A stretch of DNA of 47,659 nucleotides from Propionimicrobium sp963511305 (GCA_963511305.1 CAUPIJ010000011.1:1-47659), one strand, 5' to 3'; shown: positions 1-9,186, numbered from the stretch's first letter. Numbers and translations: made by a program. Notes: a model not told the origin generated them from the letters alone.

Positions 1-97
1 GTAAATTACCGCCCGTGCGAGGTTGCCTTTCAGGTGAACCAAGTTCTAGGTAGATGCGGAATTAGAAGCGATGCTCACCCGTGCCCAAAGTGCAGAA

Positions 98-150
98 CCT
101 AGGCATTGCGTCAGTTTTGGCTCGTTGTCGAACCAAAACTGACGCAATAA
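98..150. repeat. 53-bp inverted-repeat element, left copy
   Basis: The element has perfect 16-bp arms, attgcgtcagttttgg (105-120) and ccaaaactgacgcaat (133-148), around a 12-nt loop. A second copy at 982-1034 matches over 53 bp with one difference, in the loop. The two copies are in the same orientation and bracket the 277-986 gene pair. It could be a REP/MITE-like element, a terminator-like hairpin or a protein-binding palindrome. No transposase is nearby. Confidence 0.85.
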
Positions 151-224
151 GCTCTGAGGGGTTACCGCAAAAAGTCAGGCAAGTGCGAAGTTTTGTTCTA
201 GGTAGCCACCAATCTAACTGATTG

Positions 225-236
225 TTTATCGATAAA
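225..236. promoter_or_regulatory. 12-bp perfect palindrome, candidate operator
   Basis: TTTATCGATAAA is perfectly self-complementary and sits just upstream of the candidate -35 element of the DUF2975/HTH pair. Small HTH regulators of this kind often control their own operon, so autoregulation is a reasonable inference. Nothing in the sequence proves binding. Confidence 0.35.
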
Positions 237-242
237 AACATA

Positions 243-270
243 TTGTTAAACGATGTGATCGTGGTACTTT
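243..270 (+). promoter_or_regulatory. Candidate promoter of the DUF2975/HTH pair
   Basis: TTGTTA (243-248) and TACTTT (265-270) are spaced 16 bp apart. The -10 hexamer ends 6 nt before the ATG at 277, and there is no Shine-Dalgarno sequence. This geometry predicts a leaderless or nearly leaderless mRNA. Confidence 0.4.
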
Positions 271-276
271 TGTCTT

Positions 277-780
277 ATGAATTTTTCGAATAACACATCG
301 GGCGGCTTCGTCATAAGGCTTTTTCTGCGTATCGGAATTGTCTGTGCTGCGTTGGGTGGTGTGGGCGTTACTGCCCTCACTGTTGCTGTCATTGGCCCAG
401 AAATCGCTAGCGAATATCCCGAGTATTCCTGGTTGGTGATGCCGTATAGCGTTCTAGCCTGCTTGGTTACAGTTTGCGGACTGGTTGTTTTGTTTGGTAT
501 CTGGCGTTTGCTCGATTTCGTTGGTGCGAAGAAAATCTTCGAGCCCAGATCTAGGGCTTACGTTTGGATGGTTATCTGGTCTCTGCTGGTCGCGGGCTTG
601 GCGTGTTTTGTAATCATTTTGATAACTGGCTTTGGCACCGGCCAACAGCAGCCTGGCATGTTCTTGATGCTGCTTGGGCTTTGGTGTTGCTGCTGGCTGG
701 CTGCCGCGCTGATGTGGGTAATGCTTCAGCTGCTAAACCAGGCGACAGAGATGAACGACGAGCTTGCCGGAGTGATCTAA
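277..780 (+). CDS. DUF2975-like four-helix membrane protein
   Basis: This 167-aa protein has four hydrophobic segments (about 17-40, 52-78, 94-117 and 127-152) and short polar ends, so it should be integral to the cytoplasmic membrane. Its size, topology and immediate coupling to a small Cro-like HTH gene match the DUF2975 family, which is commonly paired with such regulators. The biochemical role of that family is unknown. The ATG at 277 has no ribosome binding site but follows a promoter-like -10 element, which suggests leaderless translation. Its stop codon shares one base with the ATG of the next gene (TAATG), so the two are probably translationally coupled. The pair lies between two copies of a 53-bp inverted repeat. 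Confidence 0.7.
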   Translation: MNFSNNTSGGFVIRLFLRIGIVCAALGGVGVTALTVAVIGPEIASEYPEYSWLVMPYSVLACLVTVCGLVVLFGIWRLLDFVGAKKIFEPRSRAYVWMVIWSLLVAGLACFVIILITGFGTGQQQPGMFLMLLGLWCCCWLAAALMWVMLQLLNQATEMNDELAGVI

Positions 781-986
781 TGATTATTGTTGACTTATCA
801 GTCGTAATGGCCAAGCGCAGGGTTGGGGTGGCTGAGCTGGCCAAAATGATCGGTATCACTCCTGCAAACCTATCGATCCTTAAAAATGGCCGGGCAAAAG
901 CGATCCGCTTGAGCACATTGGATAAAATTTGCGAGGCCCTGGACTGCCAGCCGGGCGATATCTTGCGCTTCGACCCAAATGCCTAG
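780..986 (+). CDS. Small Cro/C1-type HTH transcriptional regulator
   Basis: This 68-aa protein is essentially one helix-turn-helix domain. Residues 18-40 (AELAKMIGITPANLSILKNG) give the recognition helices and LSTLDKICEALDCQPGDIL the supporting helices, as in the YozG/XRE-like single-domain regulators. The start is fixed by the TAATG overlap with the upstream membrane-protein gene; longer upstream extensions in this frame run through that gene and are not credible. The TAG stop falls inside the right copy of the 53-bp repeat. It is likely a DNA-binding regulator of its own operon, with the membrane partner as possible sensor. That functional link is inference. Confidence 0.8.
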   Translation: MIIVDLSVVMAKRRVGVAELAKMIGITPANLSILKNGRAKAIRLSTLDKICEALDCQPGDILRFDPNA

Positions 987-1034
987 GCATTGCGTCAGTT
1001 TTGGCTCGCTGTCGAACCAAAACTGACGCAATAA
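982..1034. repeat. 53-bp inverted-repeat element, right copy
   Basis: This is the same element as at 98-150, with one loop difference (gct for gtt). Its first bases supply the TAG stop of the HTH gene. The hairpin lies between that gene and the Nudix gene and could also stop or stabilise the upstream transcript, although no U-tract follows. Confidence 0.85.
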
Positions 1035-1039
1035 ATGGT

Positions 1040-1045
1040 TAAATC
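1040..1045 (+). promoter_or_regulatory. Candidate -10 element of the Nudix gene
   Basis: TAAATC ends 5 nt before the GTG start at 1051, and there is no Shine-Dalgarno sequence between them. This is the same leaderless arrangement as at 277. No good -35 was found because the upstream bases belong to the inverted repeat. Confidence 0.3.
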
Positions 1046-1050
1046 TCTTT

Positions 1051-1443
1051 GTGCCTGAAGTACATGTGAGCGCGGTTGTCTTGCGGAATTCGCGTGGGGA
1101 GCTGCTTCTCGTCCGCAAGCGCGGCACGAAGATGTGGATGAATCCCGGCGGCAAGCCGTTGTCGGGGGAGAGCGCTCGCGAATGCGCGATCCGAGAGATA
1201 ACCGAGGAGCTCGGGCTCGAGTTGGACGCCGATCGGCTCGTTTTCCTCGGCGAGTTCGAAGCGCCGGCGGCAAACGAACCGGGGTTCAGGGTGGCCGCGA
1301 ACGTTTTTGTCTGGCCAGACCCAGTGCCCGAGGATACCGGCCCGCATGCGGAGATCTCCGAGGTTCGGTGGAACGACATGTCGGATCTTTCCGACGAAAC
1401 CCTAAGCCCGCTGCTGGTGCAGAAAATCTATCCGCTTTTGTAG
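1051..1443 (+). CDS. Nudix hydrolase
   Basis: This 130-aa protein is the size of a single Nudix domain. The Nudix box is complete at residues 34-56: G34, E40, R48-E49, E52-E53 and G55-L56 follow the GX5EX7REUXEEXGU pattern, so the metal-binding glutamates are present. It should hydrolyse a nucleoside diphosphate linked to some other group. The substrate, for example an oxidised dNTP or ADP-sugar, cannot be told from sequence. The GTG start lacks a ribosome binding site and is preceded by a -10-like element. A short hairpin with a T-rich tail follows the stop. It appears to be a single-gene unit. Confidence 0.88.
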   Translation: MPEVHVSAVVLRNSRGELLLVRKRGTKMWMNPGGKPLSGESARECAIREITEELGLELDADRLVFLGEFEAPAANEPGFRVAANVFVWPDPVPEDTGPHAEISEVRWNDMSDLSDETLSPLLVQKIYPLL

Positions 1444-1480
1444 CCGGGTTTCCATAGGCTCTTCCCGCGCGTCGATAGTG

Positions 1481-1506
1481 CCTCTAAACTTCTCTTTAGA
1501 GGTTTA
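1481..1506 (+). terminator. Candidate terminator after the Nudix gene
   Basis: An 8-bp stem, cctctaaa (1481-1488) with tttagagg (1495-1502), has a 6-nt loop and is followed by tttatt. The stem is weak in GC but the position, 38 bp past the stop, fits a terminator. Confidence 0.5.
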
Positions 1507-1526
1507 TTGGAAATCGCGGAGGGGAC

Positions 1527-2333
1527 ATGCGCAAACTAGCTTCGGCTTTGGTCTGCATCTTTTTGCTGACCGGCTGCGCTCAGCACCCCAGCGATATTCT
1601 CGAGCCGTCAGAGTCCGCACAGTCCTCTCAGACTGCTACCCAGAGCGCGACTCCCGTATCGACTCCGAGCCCGTCACCCACCCCGACCTCGCGTAAGCCA
1701 GCGGACTGTTCCGTCGAGAAGTGCATCGCGCTCACCTTCGACGACGGCCCCGGCCCGTTCACCGAGGGCTTGCTGGACGAGTTCAAGAAGCGTGGCGTAC
1801 ACGTAACTTTTTTCTTGGTGGGCAGGAGCATTCCCGGTAACGAGAGCACCGTCAAACGCATGGTTGACGAAGGGCACGAGGTGGCCAACCACTCTTACAA
1901 CCACCCGGACTTCGTGCGGGTAGGGCCGCAGGCCACAATCTGGCAGCTGGACGAAACGTCGCGACTGATCGAGCAGGCCACCGGTAAAAGGCCGACCCTG
2001 GCCCGGCCGCCCTACGGTTCGTTCAACGCCTACACACCCACACAGTCGATGAGTTTCGTGCTTTGGAGCGTCGACACCCTGGACTGGCAGAATCGTGACG
2101 TCAACATCATGACGCAGAGGGCACTAGACGGGGCATATCCCGGTGGAATCATCCTCATGCACGACATCCATGAGCCGACCGCAAAGGCCGTGCCACCGCT
2201 GGTCGATAAGCTCGAGGAGCTGGGCTATCGCCTTGTCACGGTTTCTGAGTTGATTGGCGATCCGGTGCCCGGTGAGGTCTATTACGGTGTCTCGAAGCCA
2301 GTTGAGGCTGAGCAAACTTCGAATGCGGCTTGA
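1527..2333 (+). CDS. Polysaccharide deacetylase (NodB/CE4) lipoprotein
   Basis: This 268-aa secreted lipoprotein has a signal peptide ending in lipobox L14-T-G-C17, a Ser/Thr/Pro-rich linker (about 20-58) and a NodB homology domain (about 66-240). All five CE4 motifs are visible: TFDD at 70-73, HSYNH at 122-126 (the two zinc histidines), RPPYG at 160-164, DTLDW at 183-187 and LMHD ending at H212-D213. It should remove N-acetyl groups from an extracellular polysaccharide such as peptidoglycan, acting outside the membrane. The exact polymer is unknown. The ATG has a good purine-rich ribosome binding site (gaggggac). The gene stands alone between a hairpin and the guaB promoter. Confidence 0.9.
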   Translation: MRKLASALVCIFLLTGCAQHPSDILEPSESAQSSQTATQSATPVSTPSPSPTPTSRKPADCSVEKCIALTFDDGPGPFTEGLLDEFKKRGVHVTFFLVGRSIPGNESTVKRMVDEGHEVANHSYNHPDFVRVGPQATIWQLDETSRLIEQATGKRPTLARPPYGSFNAYTPTQSMSFVLWSVDTLDWQNRDVNIMTQRALDGAYPGGIILMHDIHEPTAKAVPPLVDKLEELGYRLVTVSELIGDPVPGEVYYGVSKPVEAEQTSNAA

Positions 2334-2357
2334 CTGCAAGCATCCCCTGGTTACGTA
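2330..2357 (+). promoter_or_regulatory. Candidate guaB promoter
   Basis: TTGACT (2330-2335), overlapping the stop codon of the deacetylase, is followed after 16 bp by TACGTA (2352-2357). This is the only -35/-10 pair seen in the 66-bp gap before guaB. The -10 match is moderate. No guanine riboswitch-like structure was recognised. Confidence 0.33.
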
Positions 2358-2399
2358 TTAGACTGGTAGCACTGATAAGCGTAGACGGGAAGGTGCCAA

Positions 2400-3917
2400 G
2401 TGTCTGATCTCACTGCTTCTGGTGTGCCGGAGATGTTCCAAACTTTGGGTCTTACTTTTGATGACGTGCTGCTGCAGCCGCGCATGTCGGACGTGATCCC
2501 TAGTCAGGTCAATACCGCTAGTCGGGTAAGTAAAAACATCACGCTGAATGTCCCGCTGCTCAGCGCGGCGATGGATACCGTCACCGAGGAACGGATGGCC
2601 ATCGCGATGGCTCGCGAGGGTGGCATTGGCATTCTGCACCGCAACCTATCGGTCGACGCGCAGGCCCACATGGTCGATCAGGTGAAGCGCTCCGAGGCGG
2701 GCATGATCGATGAGCCGATCACCATTACCCCTGATCAGACGCTTGAGGACGCCGAGAAGCTCTGCAGCACTTACAAAATCAGCGGTATTCCCGTGGTCGA
2801 GGATGACATGACTCTGGTGGGCATCATCACCAACCGCGACATGCGCTTCGAACACGACCTGACCCGCACGATCAGCGAGGTAATGACCAAGATGCCGCTG
2901 GTCACCGCCCAGCGCGGCACCAGCCGCGAGGATGCGCTCGCCCTGCTGGCTAAGCACAAGATCGAGAAGCTGCCGCTGGTTGACGCCAACAACAAGCTAA
3001 CCGGCCTCATCACGCTGAAGGACTTCGTCAAGACCGATCAGTACCCGATGGCCGCCAAGGATGCCCAGGGCAGGCTGCGCGTTGGCGCCGCGATTGGAAT
3101 TCTGGGTGACGCCTTCGAGCGCGCGATGGCTCTGGTTGACGCGGGCGTCGACCTGATCGTCGTCGACACTGCGCACGGCCATTCCAGCGCGGAACTCGAG
3201 ATGATCAAGCGCATCAAGAGCGATCCGGCAGCCAAGGGCGTCGATATCGTCGGCGGCAACGTCGCCACCTACGAGGCCTCTAAGGCGCTGGTTGAGGCCG
3301 GCGTCGACGGCATCAAGGTAGGCGTTGGTCCCGGATCCATCTGCACCACGCGCGTGGTGGCTGGCGTCGGCGTCCCGCAGATCACCGCGATCTACGATTC
3401 CGCCCGTGCGGCCAAGCCGGCGGGCGTGCCGATCATTGGTGACGGCGGACTGCAGTATTCAGGCGACATCGCCAAGGCCATCGTCGCCGGCGCGGACACG
3501 GTCATGCTCGGCTCGATGCTCGCGGGCTGCGACGAGAGCCCCGGTGAGCTCGTCTTCATCAACGGCAAGCAGTTCAAGGAATACCGCGGCATGGGTAGCC
3601 TCGGCGCGATGGCCACCCGCGGCAAGCACATGAGCTATTCCAAGGATCGCTATTTCCAGGCCGACGTCACGAGCAACGACAAGATCATCCCGGAGGGCAT
3701 CGAGGGCCAGGTGGCCTACCGAGGCCCGCTTGGCCAGGTGATTTACCAGATTGTCGGCGGCCTGCATCAGTCGATGTTCTACTCGGGAGCGCCCACGATC
3801 CCCGAGCTGCAGCAAAACGGCCGCTTCGTGCGCATTACCTCGGCGGGCCTGCGCGAGTCGCACCCGCACGACATCCAGATGACCGTTGAGGCCCCCAACT
3901 ACACCAGCCACAGGTAG
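2400..3917 (+). CDS. guaB: IMP dehydrogenase (GuaB)
   Basis: GuaB oxidises IMP to XMP with NAD+, the committed step of guanine nucleotide synthesis. The 505-aa length is normal. The N-terminal part of the barrel (about 10-95) is followed by a CBS pair (about 100-215), and the catalytic loop GPGSICTTR spans 310-318 with the nucleophile Cys315. The C-terminal flap segment follows. The start is GTG at 2400; an upstream AGGTG may be the ribosome binding site. It is the first gene of a cluster with guaB3, a chorismate mutase and guaA, separated from guaB3 by only 6 bp, so co-transcription is likely. The CBS pair suggests nucleotide control of activity, as known for the family. Confidence 0.97.
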   Translation: MSDLTASGVPEMFQTLGLTFDDVLLQPRMSDVIPSQVNTASRVSKNITLNVPLLSAAMDTVTEERMAIAMAREGGIGILHRNLSVDAQAHMVDQVKRSEAGMIDEPITITPDQTLEDAEKLCSTYKISGIPVVEDDMTLVGIITNRDMRFEHDLTRTISEVMTKMPLVTAQRGTSREDALALLAKHKIEKLPLVDANNKLTGLITLKDFVKTDQYPMAAKDAQGRLRVGAAIGILGDAFERAMALVDAGVDLIVVDTAHGHSSAELEMIKRIKSDPAAKGVDIVGGNVATYEASKALVEAGVDGIKVGVGPGSICTTRVVAGVGVPQITAIYDSARAAKPAGVPIIGDGGLQYSGDIAKAIVAGADTVMLGSMLAGCDESPGELVFINGKQFKEYRGMGSLGAMATRGKHMSYSKDRYFQADVTSNDKIIPEGIEGQVAYRGPLGQVIYQIVGGLHQSMFYSGAPTIPELQQNGRFVRITSAGLRESHPHDIQMTVEAPNYTSHR

Positions 3918-3923
3918 GTAATA

Positions 3924-5033
3924 ATGATTGACATTGGCGGAAGCAAAAGGGCTAGGCGCTCTTATTCGTTGGACGATATCGCGGTGGTGCCGTGCAGGCG
4001 CACGCGAGGCATCGAGACGGTTGATCTGCGCTGGCAGATCGACGCCCTGGACTTCGATTTCCCGCTGATCGCGGCCCCGATGGACTCGGTGATGAACCCC
4101 AAGCTGGCCATCGAGTTCGGCAAGATGGGCGGGCTTGGCGTCATCAACCTCGAGGGTCTGTGGACGCGCTACGAAGATCCGCAGCCGCTGTTCGACGAGC
4201 TCGCCGAGATTGACGACCAGCTGACCGCCACCCGGCGGATGCAGGAGATCTACGCCGAGCCGATCAAGAGCGAGCTGATCGTGGAGCGCATGGCAGAGAT
4301 TCGCGCCGCCGACGTGCCGGTTGCGGGTTCGCTGAGCCCGCGCAACGCCCGCGAGTACGCCGACGCCGTGCAGAATTCCGGCGCCGACTTCTTCGTGATC
4401 CGTGGCACCGCGGTCAGCGCCGAGCATGTCTGCTCGGCCTCCGAGCCGCTGGATCTGCGCAAGTTCATCTACGACCTCGACGTGCCCGTCATCGTCGGCG
4501 GTTGTGCCAGCTACAAGACCGCGCTGCACCTGATGCGCACCGGTGCGGCGGGCGTGCTGATTGGCTTTGGCGGCGGCGCTGCTTCGGCCAACAAGCAGGT
4601 GCTCGGCATCCAGGTGCCGATGGCTACCGCGATCGCCGAGGCCACCGAGGCTCGTCGCGACTACATGGACGAGTCCGGTGGGCGTTACGTGCACGTTATT
4701 GCAGACGGCGGCATGGGCCACTCCGGCGACATCGTAAAGGCTTTCGCCTGCGGTGCCGACGCCGCGATGATCGGTTCGCCGCTCGCCCGCGCCATCGAGG
4801 CGCCGGGCAAGGGCTGGCACTGGGGTCAGGAGGCCTGGCACGAGTCGCTGCCGCGCGGTCGCCGCGTCCACTTCGAGCAGGCAGGCACGCTGCAGGAGAT
4901 CGTGAACGGCCCATCCATGGTTCCCGACGGCACGATGAACCTGGTCGGCGCGCTGCGTCGCGCCATGGCGACTACGGGTTATACCAGCGTCAAGGAGTTC
5001 CAGCGCATCGACGTCATCGTCAACAGCAACTAA
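3924..5033 (+). CDS. guaB3: GuaB3-family IMP dehydrogenase-related protein
   Basis: This 369-aa IMPDH/GMPR-fold protein lacks the CBS pair. It matches the actinobacterial 'IMPDH-related 2' or GuaB3 type: an RSYSLDDIAVVP start, a glycine-rich phosphate loop, and a second phosphate site near GGMGHSGD. Aligning its loop with that of the adjacent GuaB (GFGGGAASANK against GVGPGSICTTR) puts a serine where GuaB has its catalytic cysteine. Classical IMPDH chemistry is therefore doubtful for this copy. The family's function is not settled: a GMP-reductase-like or regulatory role has been considered. It lies 6 bp after guaB and 14 bp before a chorismate mutase, inside the guanine cluster. Confidence 0.9.
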   Translation: MIDIGGSKRARRSYSLDDIAVVPCRRTRGIETVDLRWQIDALDFDFPLIAAPMDSVMNPKLAIEFGKMGGLGVINLEGLWTRYEDPQPLFDELAEIDDQLTATRRMQEIYAEPIKSELIVERMAEIRAADVPVAGSLSPRNAREYADAVQNSGADFFVIRGTAVSAEHVCSASEPLDLRKFIYDLDVPVIVGGCASYKTALHLMRTGAAGVLIGFGGGAASANKQVLGIQVPMATAIAEATEARRDYMDESGGRYVHVIADGGMGHSGDIVKAFACGADAAMIGSPLARAIEAPGKGWHWGQEAWHESLPRGRRVHFEQAGTLQEIVNGPSMVPDGTMNLVGALRRAMATTGYTSVKEFQRIDVIVNSN

Positions 5034-5047
5034 TTTCGGGAGGCCGG

Positions 5048-5341
5048 ATGAGAGAGAAGATTCCCGCCGAACTGCTCGCCATGCGCGACAGCATTGACAA
5101 CCTCGACGCCGCGGTGATTCACCTGATGGCGGAGCGGTTCAAGATCACCCAGCAGGTGGGGGAGCTGAAGGCCGCCCTGCATCTGCCTCCGGCCGACCCC
5201 GAGCGCGAGAAGCAGCAGGTTGCCAGGCTGCGCAGGCTGGCCGAGGATTCACACCTCGACCCTGCGTTCGCCGAGAAGCTGCTCAACTTCATCGTCAGCG
5301 AGGTCGTGCGCCACCACACCGAAATCGCTGAGCGTAATTAA
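5048..5341 (+). CDS. AroQ-type chorismate mutase
   Basis: This 97-aa all-helical protein belongs to chorismate mutase type II. Visible family residues include R13, R30, K41 and the PEREK segment with R53-E54, which in E. coli-type enzymes bind the chorismate carboxylates. It would convert chorismate to prephenate in the cytoplasm. The ATG at 5048 has GGGAGG 5 nt upstream. Another ATG-bearing reading in the same frame reaches back into guaB3 and is rejected. The gene sits between guaB3 and guaA. Whether this links aromatic and purine synthesis, or is only a conserved neighbourhood, is unknown. Confidence 0.88.
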   Translation: MREKIPAELLAMRDSIDNLDAAVIHLMAERFKITQQVGELKAALHLPPADPEREKQQVARLRRLAEDSHLDPAFAEKLLNFIVSEVVRHHTEIAERN

Positions 5342-5374
5342 CTTCGCCACAAGCCCAAACTTAAGGAAACCATC

Positions 5375-6919
<1,545 letters not shown>

Positions 6920-6943
6920 AAACTCTAAATTTTTAAATAAGGT

Positions 6944-6984
6944 AGCGCCGCCCGGATCGTGTGCCGAGCGGCGCTGTCTTTTTT
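6944..6984 (+). terminator. Rho-independent terminator after guaA
   Basis: agcgccgc (6944-6951) pairs with gcggcgct (6968-6975), with further partial pairing in the loop, and is followed by gtcttttttg. The GC-rich stem and T-run make this a clear intrinsic terminator closing the guaB-guaA cluster. Confidence 0.9.
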
Positions 6985-7012
6985 GAAAGATACTCGTAGA
7001 TTCTTGTTATAT
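6983..7012 (+). promoter_or_regulatory. Candidate promoter of the EF-hand/EcsC-like gene
   Basis: TTGAAA (6983-6988), inside the T-run of the guaA terminator, and TTATAT (7007-7012) have an 18-bp spacer. This would give a leader of about 100 nt before the preferred ATG at 7118. Confidence 0.45.
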
Positions 7013-7117
7013 ATGTCTAGTTGCTATGAAGCCATTCGACAGGTGAAACTCTGGTCTTAGAAAGTCCGATTGGCGACTTGGTGGCAGCAATTACTGGATG
7101 CTGAAGTAGAGGTAATC

Positions 7118-8068
7118 ATGGTCAAGGAAGACAGCGAAAAAGCGAAGAAGGCGAAAACAGATTTTCGTAATCTGGCCAATAAGTTCGGTAAAAAAGCTAC
7201 TTCCGTAGCAACTGGTGTTGGTTCTGCTGCTGGAAAGACAGTCGACACAATGCGAGGAGCAGAGCAGGCCATAATAGATAAATTAGATCAAAACGGTAAC
7301 GGTCAGATCGATATCGAAGATGTAATTATTCTTGGTCTGAGAACTCCTGGCGTTCGTATCGATAGGGAAAAATTCCTTCGCAAAGAATTTAAAAACAAGT
7401 TTTCAAAAGAAACTGTCGATTTGATTGTGGAAACGAACCCTTCAAAAGCAGAAGTGCCTTCTGAAGTCGTCGATGAAGTAGCCGATGCGATCATAAAATT
7501 TGAGCGAATTCAGGTTTCAGGTATTTCTGCGGCTCTTGGAGCTCCTGGCGGCGCTGCTATGGTGGCCACTATTCCTGCAGACATCATTCAGTACTACGGA
7601 TATATGCTTAGAGCCGCTCAAGAACTCATGTATCTATATGGATTTCCTGAGATAGATATCGACGGTAATGGAGAAATCCTTGACACTGAGACTATGAATA
7701 CTCTCATTCTCTGCATGGGCGTAATGTACGGGGTCGCTGGAGCAAATAACGCTATTAGATCGGTGGCTAGAGCCTTGGCTAGTGGAGTAGAAAAGCAGCT
7801 TCTCAAAAAGGCTTTGACTAAAGGGACGATTTATCCAATTGTTAAAAGGGTCTCAAAATGGTTTGGCGTTAATATGACCAAACAGATCTTTGCGGGATTC
7901 TTTAAAAAAGCTATTCCTTTAGTGGCAGGCGCGATTGGCGGTGGCTTGACCTTCTTCTCGTTCAAGCCATGCTGTGACAAGCTTAAAAGGACTCTTCAGG
8001 ATACGATGCTCAGCAATCCGGATTATTCTTCTGGCTCCGGGGAAGACGAATTAATCGTCGTCGAATAG
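7118..8068 (+). CDS. EcsC-like protein with two EF-hand loops
   Basis: The preferred ATG at 7118 has AGAGG 6 nt upstream and gives 316 aa; a TTG at 7070 in the same frame is less likely. Two canonical 12-residue EF-hand loops are visible: D57-D68 (D57, N59, N61, G62, I64, D68) and D180-E191 (D180, D182, N184, G185, I187, E191), so calcium binding is plausible. Between and after them, glycine-rich amphipathic stretches at about 133-175 (GAPGGAAMVATIPAD...) and 264-282 resemble the EcsC family, but only weakly. The N-terminus is lysine-rich and there is no signal peptide. It is AT-richer than the core genes and lies beside a restriction locus, which suggests horizontal acquisition. The function is unknown. 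Confidence 0.6.
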   Translation: MVKEDSEKAKKAKTDFRNLANKFGKKATSVATGVGSAAGKTVDTMRGAEQAIIDKLDQNGNGQIDIEDVIILGLRTPGVRIDREKFLRKEFKNKFSKETVDLIVETNPSKAEVPSEVVDEVADAIIKFERIQVSGISAALGAPGGAAMVATIPADIIQYYGYMLRAAQELMYLYGFPEIDIDGNGEILDTETMNTLILCMGVMYGVAGANNAIRSVARALASGVEKQLLKKALTKGTIYPIVKRVSKWFGVNMTKQIFAGFFKKAIPLVAGAIGGGLTFFSFKPCCDKLKRTLQDTMLSNPDYSSGSGEDELIVVE

Positions 8069-8152
8069 CGGATCTTTGATGTTGTAAAAGGGCGGCAATA
8101 GAAATCGAAAAAGAATACTTCTGTGCCTTAAGCTTCTTTGGTGGAGTTCGGA

Positions 8153-9186
8153 TCAAATTTCCAGGGATAGCGATAGCGCTATTTCGTTTAGCTGCTTTCT
8201 GATCGAATCGAAGGGGCAGTCTAGGTTGAGTGTTTTTACGCTGATTTCGTTACCGCTCATCTTGTACGTCACATCGGGCTGGGTGTCATCGTCAGTCCGT
8301 GCATACAGAAGTAATCCTGCGACTCGGTGGTTATCTCTTAAATCCGCCTGCATGTTTTTCGTGTAGGTAAATATTTGGTACAGATTGCCCGAGTGGACGC
8401 TTTTGCGGTCGAATTGTTCTTGAGTGGTTTTCGAATAATATTTCGCGTCGATAATCAGTGATGCGTCCCCACACGAAAGAACCACATCACTTTTCATCGT
8501 GGGCAGCATGTAATCGAAATCGTCGTCTAGGCTCCACGGAATATGGGGAGCAGCCGCGCTGAGCTGCGGATGTTCCTGGCGGAAATATTCTAGGATGAAC
8601 TTTTCATACAGGCTGTGCATCCGCTGTTCGTCAAGGAAATCCATCATTCGCACGCTGCCGTCTGATTGGGTCTGCAGCAGACCATTCCAGACAAGCCAGC
8701 AAACGTTAATGAGCATCCGATAGGTTTGGTTATTCCTGTCGTATCGGAACCGCCATGATGCGTTGGATAAATCGATATTTTTCACTTCTGCGAAATAGGG
8801 CAGAATCTGCTTAATTTTCTTCTTTAACGCCTTTGAAATATCCGAGCGGATAAGCAACAAACAGGTGGTTTTAAGGATCCTGTTCATCTGCGTATCTATT
8901 GAAAAATTATCGTAGCTGCACACCAACTGTCTGCGCGTAATGGAACGAGTTTAATCGATTCGCCGAGCTCTATTTTTCCGCGAAGTGAAGATATCGGTTC
9001 CGTTTGCTCTATATATTCTCTGCCCAATCCGCGTTTCAGCTGAGCGGATATACCGCGCGTGAGGATCGCCGCGCAGAGCTCTGCCACGTTGCTGAACTCT
9101 TCTGTCGCAACGTCACGGTATCCCTGTTTGCGTAGCACCTTGAAGGCGTACGCAAGCATGTAATAGATGTTCTGAATTCGAATCAT
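8153..9186 (-). pseudogene. mcrC: mcrC-like restriction subunit, frameshifted
   Basis: The N-terminal part (8896-9186, starting MIRIQNIYYMLAYAF, through SLRGKIELGES) and the C-terminal part (8153-8926) together make one McrC-like nuclease of about 345 aa, but they are in different frames. The first frame ends in WCAATIIFQ-stop. The second picks up with LVCSYDNFSIDTQMNRILK, exactly the next conserved block of the family. Inserting one base near 8926-8932 restores a single reading frame. The C-terminal part keeps a PD-(D/E)xK-type site (SDVVL..LIIDAKYY). McrC normally supplies the nuclease that acts with the McrB GTPase on modified DNA. There is no homopolymer at the break, so a true mutation, a sequencing error or recoding all remain possible. 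It overlaps mcrB by 4 bp. Confidence 0.82.

Larger units (their letters stand above)
1..276. other. Intergenic region left of the DUF2975/HTH module
   Basis: No complete gene is visible. On the plus strand, frame 1 stays open from the window edge to a TAG at 100-102, giving 33 codons ending in HPCPKCRT. This could be the tail of a gene that starts outside the window, but it is too short to trust. That TAG lies inside the left copy of the 53-bp inverted repeat (98-150). An 11-bp direct repeat (gttctaggtag) occurs at 43-53 and 195-205. The right part holds a palindrome and a promoter candidate, listed separately. Confidence 0.5.

Noticed and set aside
1..102. Open plus-strand frame ending in HPCPKCRT
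   Set aside because: Only 33 codons are visible and such a run is expected by chance; mentioned in the intergenic entry but not called as a gene.
3459..4871. Long open frame of 470 codons on the minus strand opposite guaB and guaB3
   Set aside because: It lies wholly antisense to two conserved enzymes; such frames arise from GC-rich codon bias. The translation has no family features.
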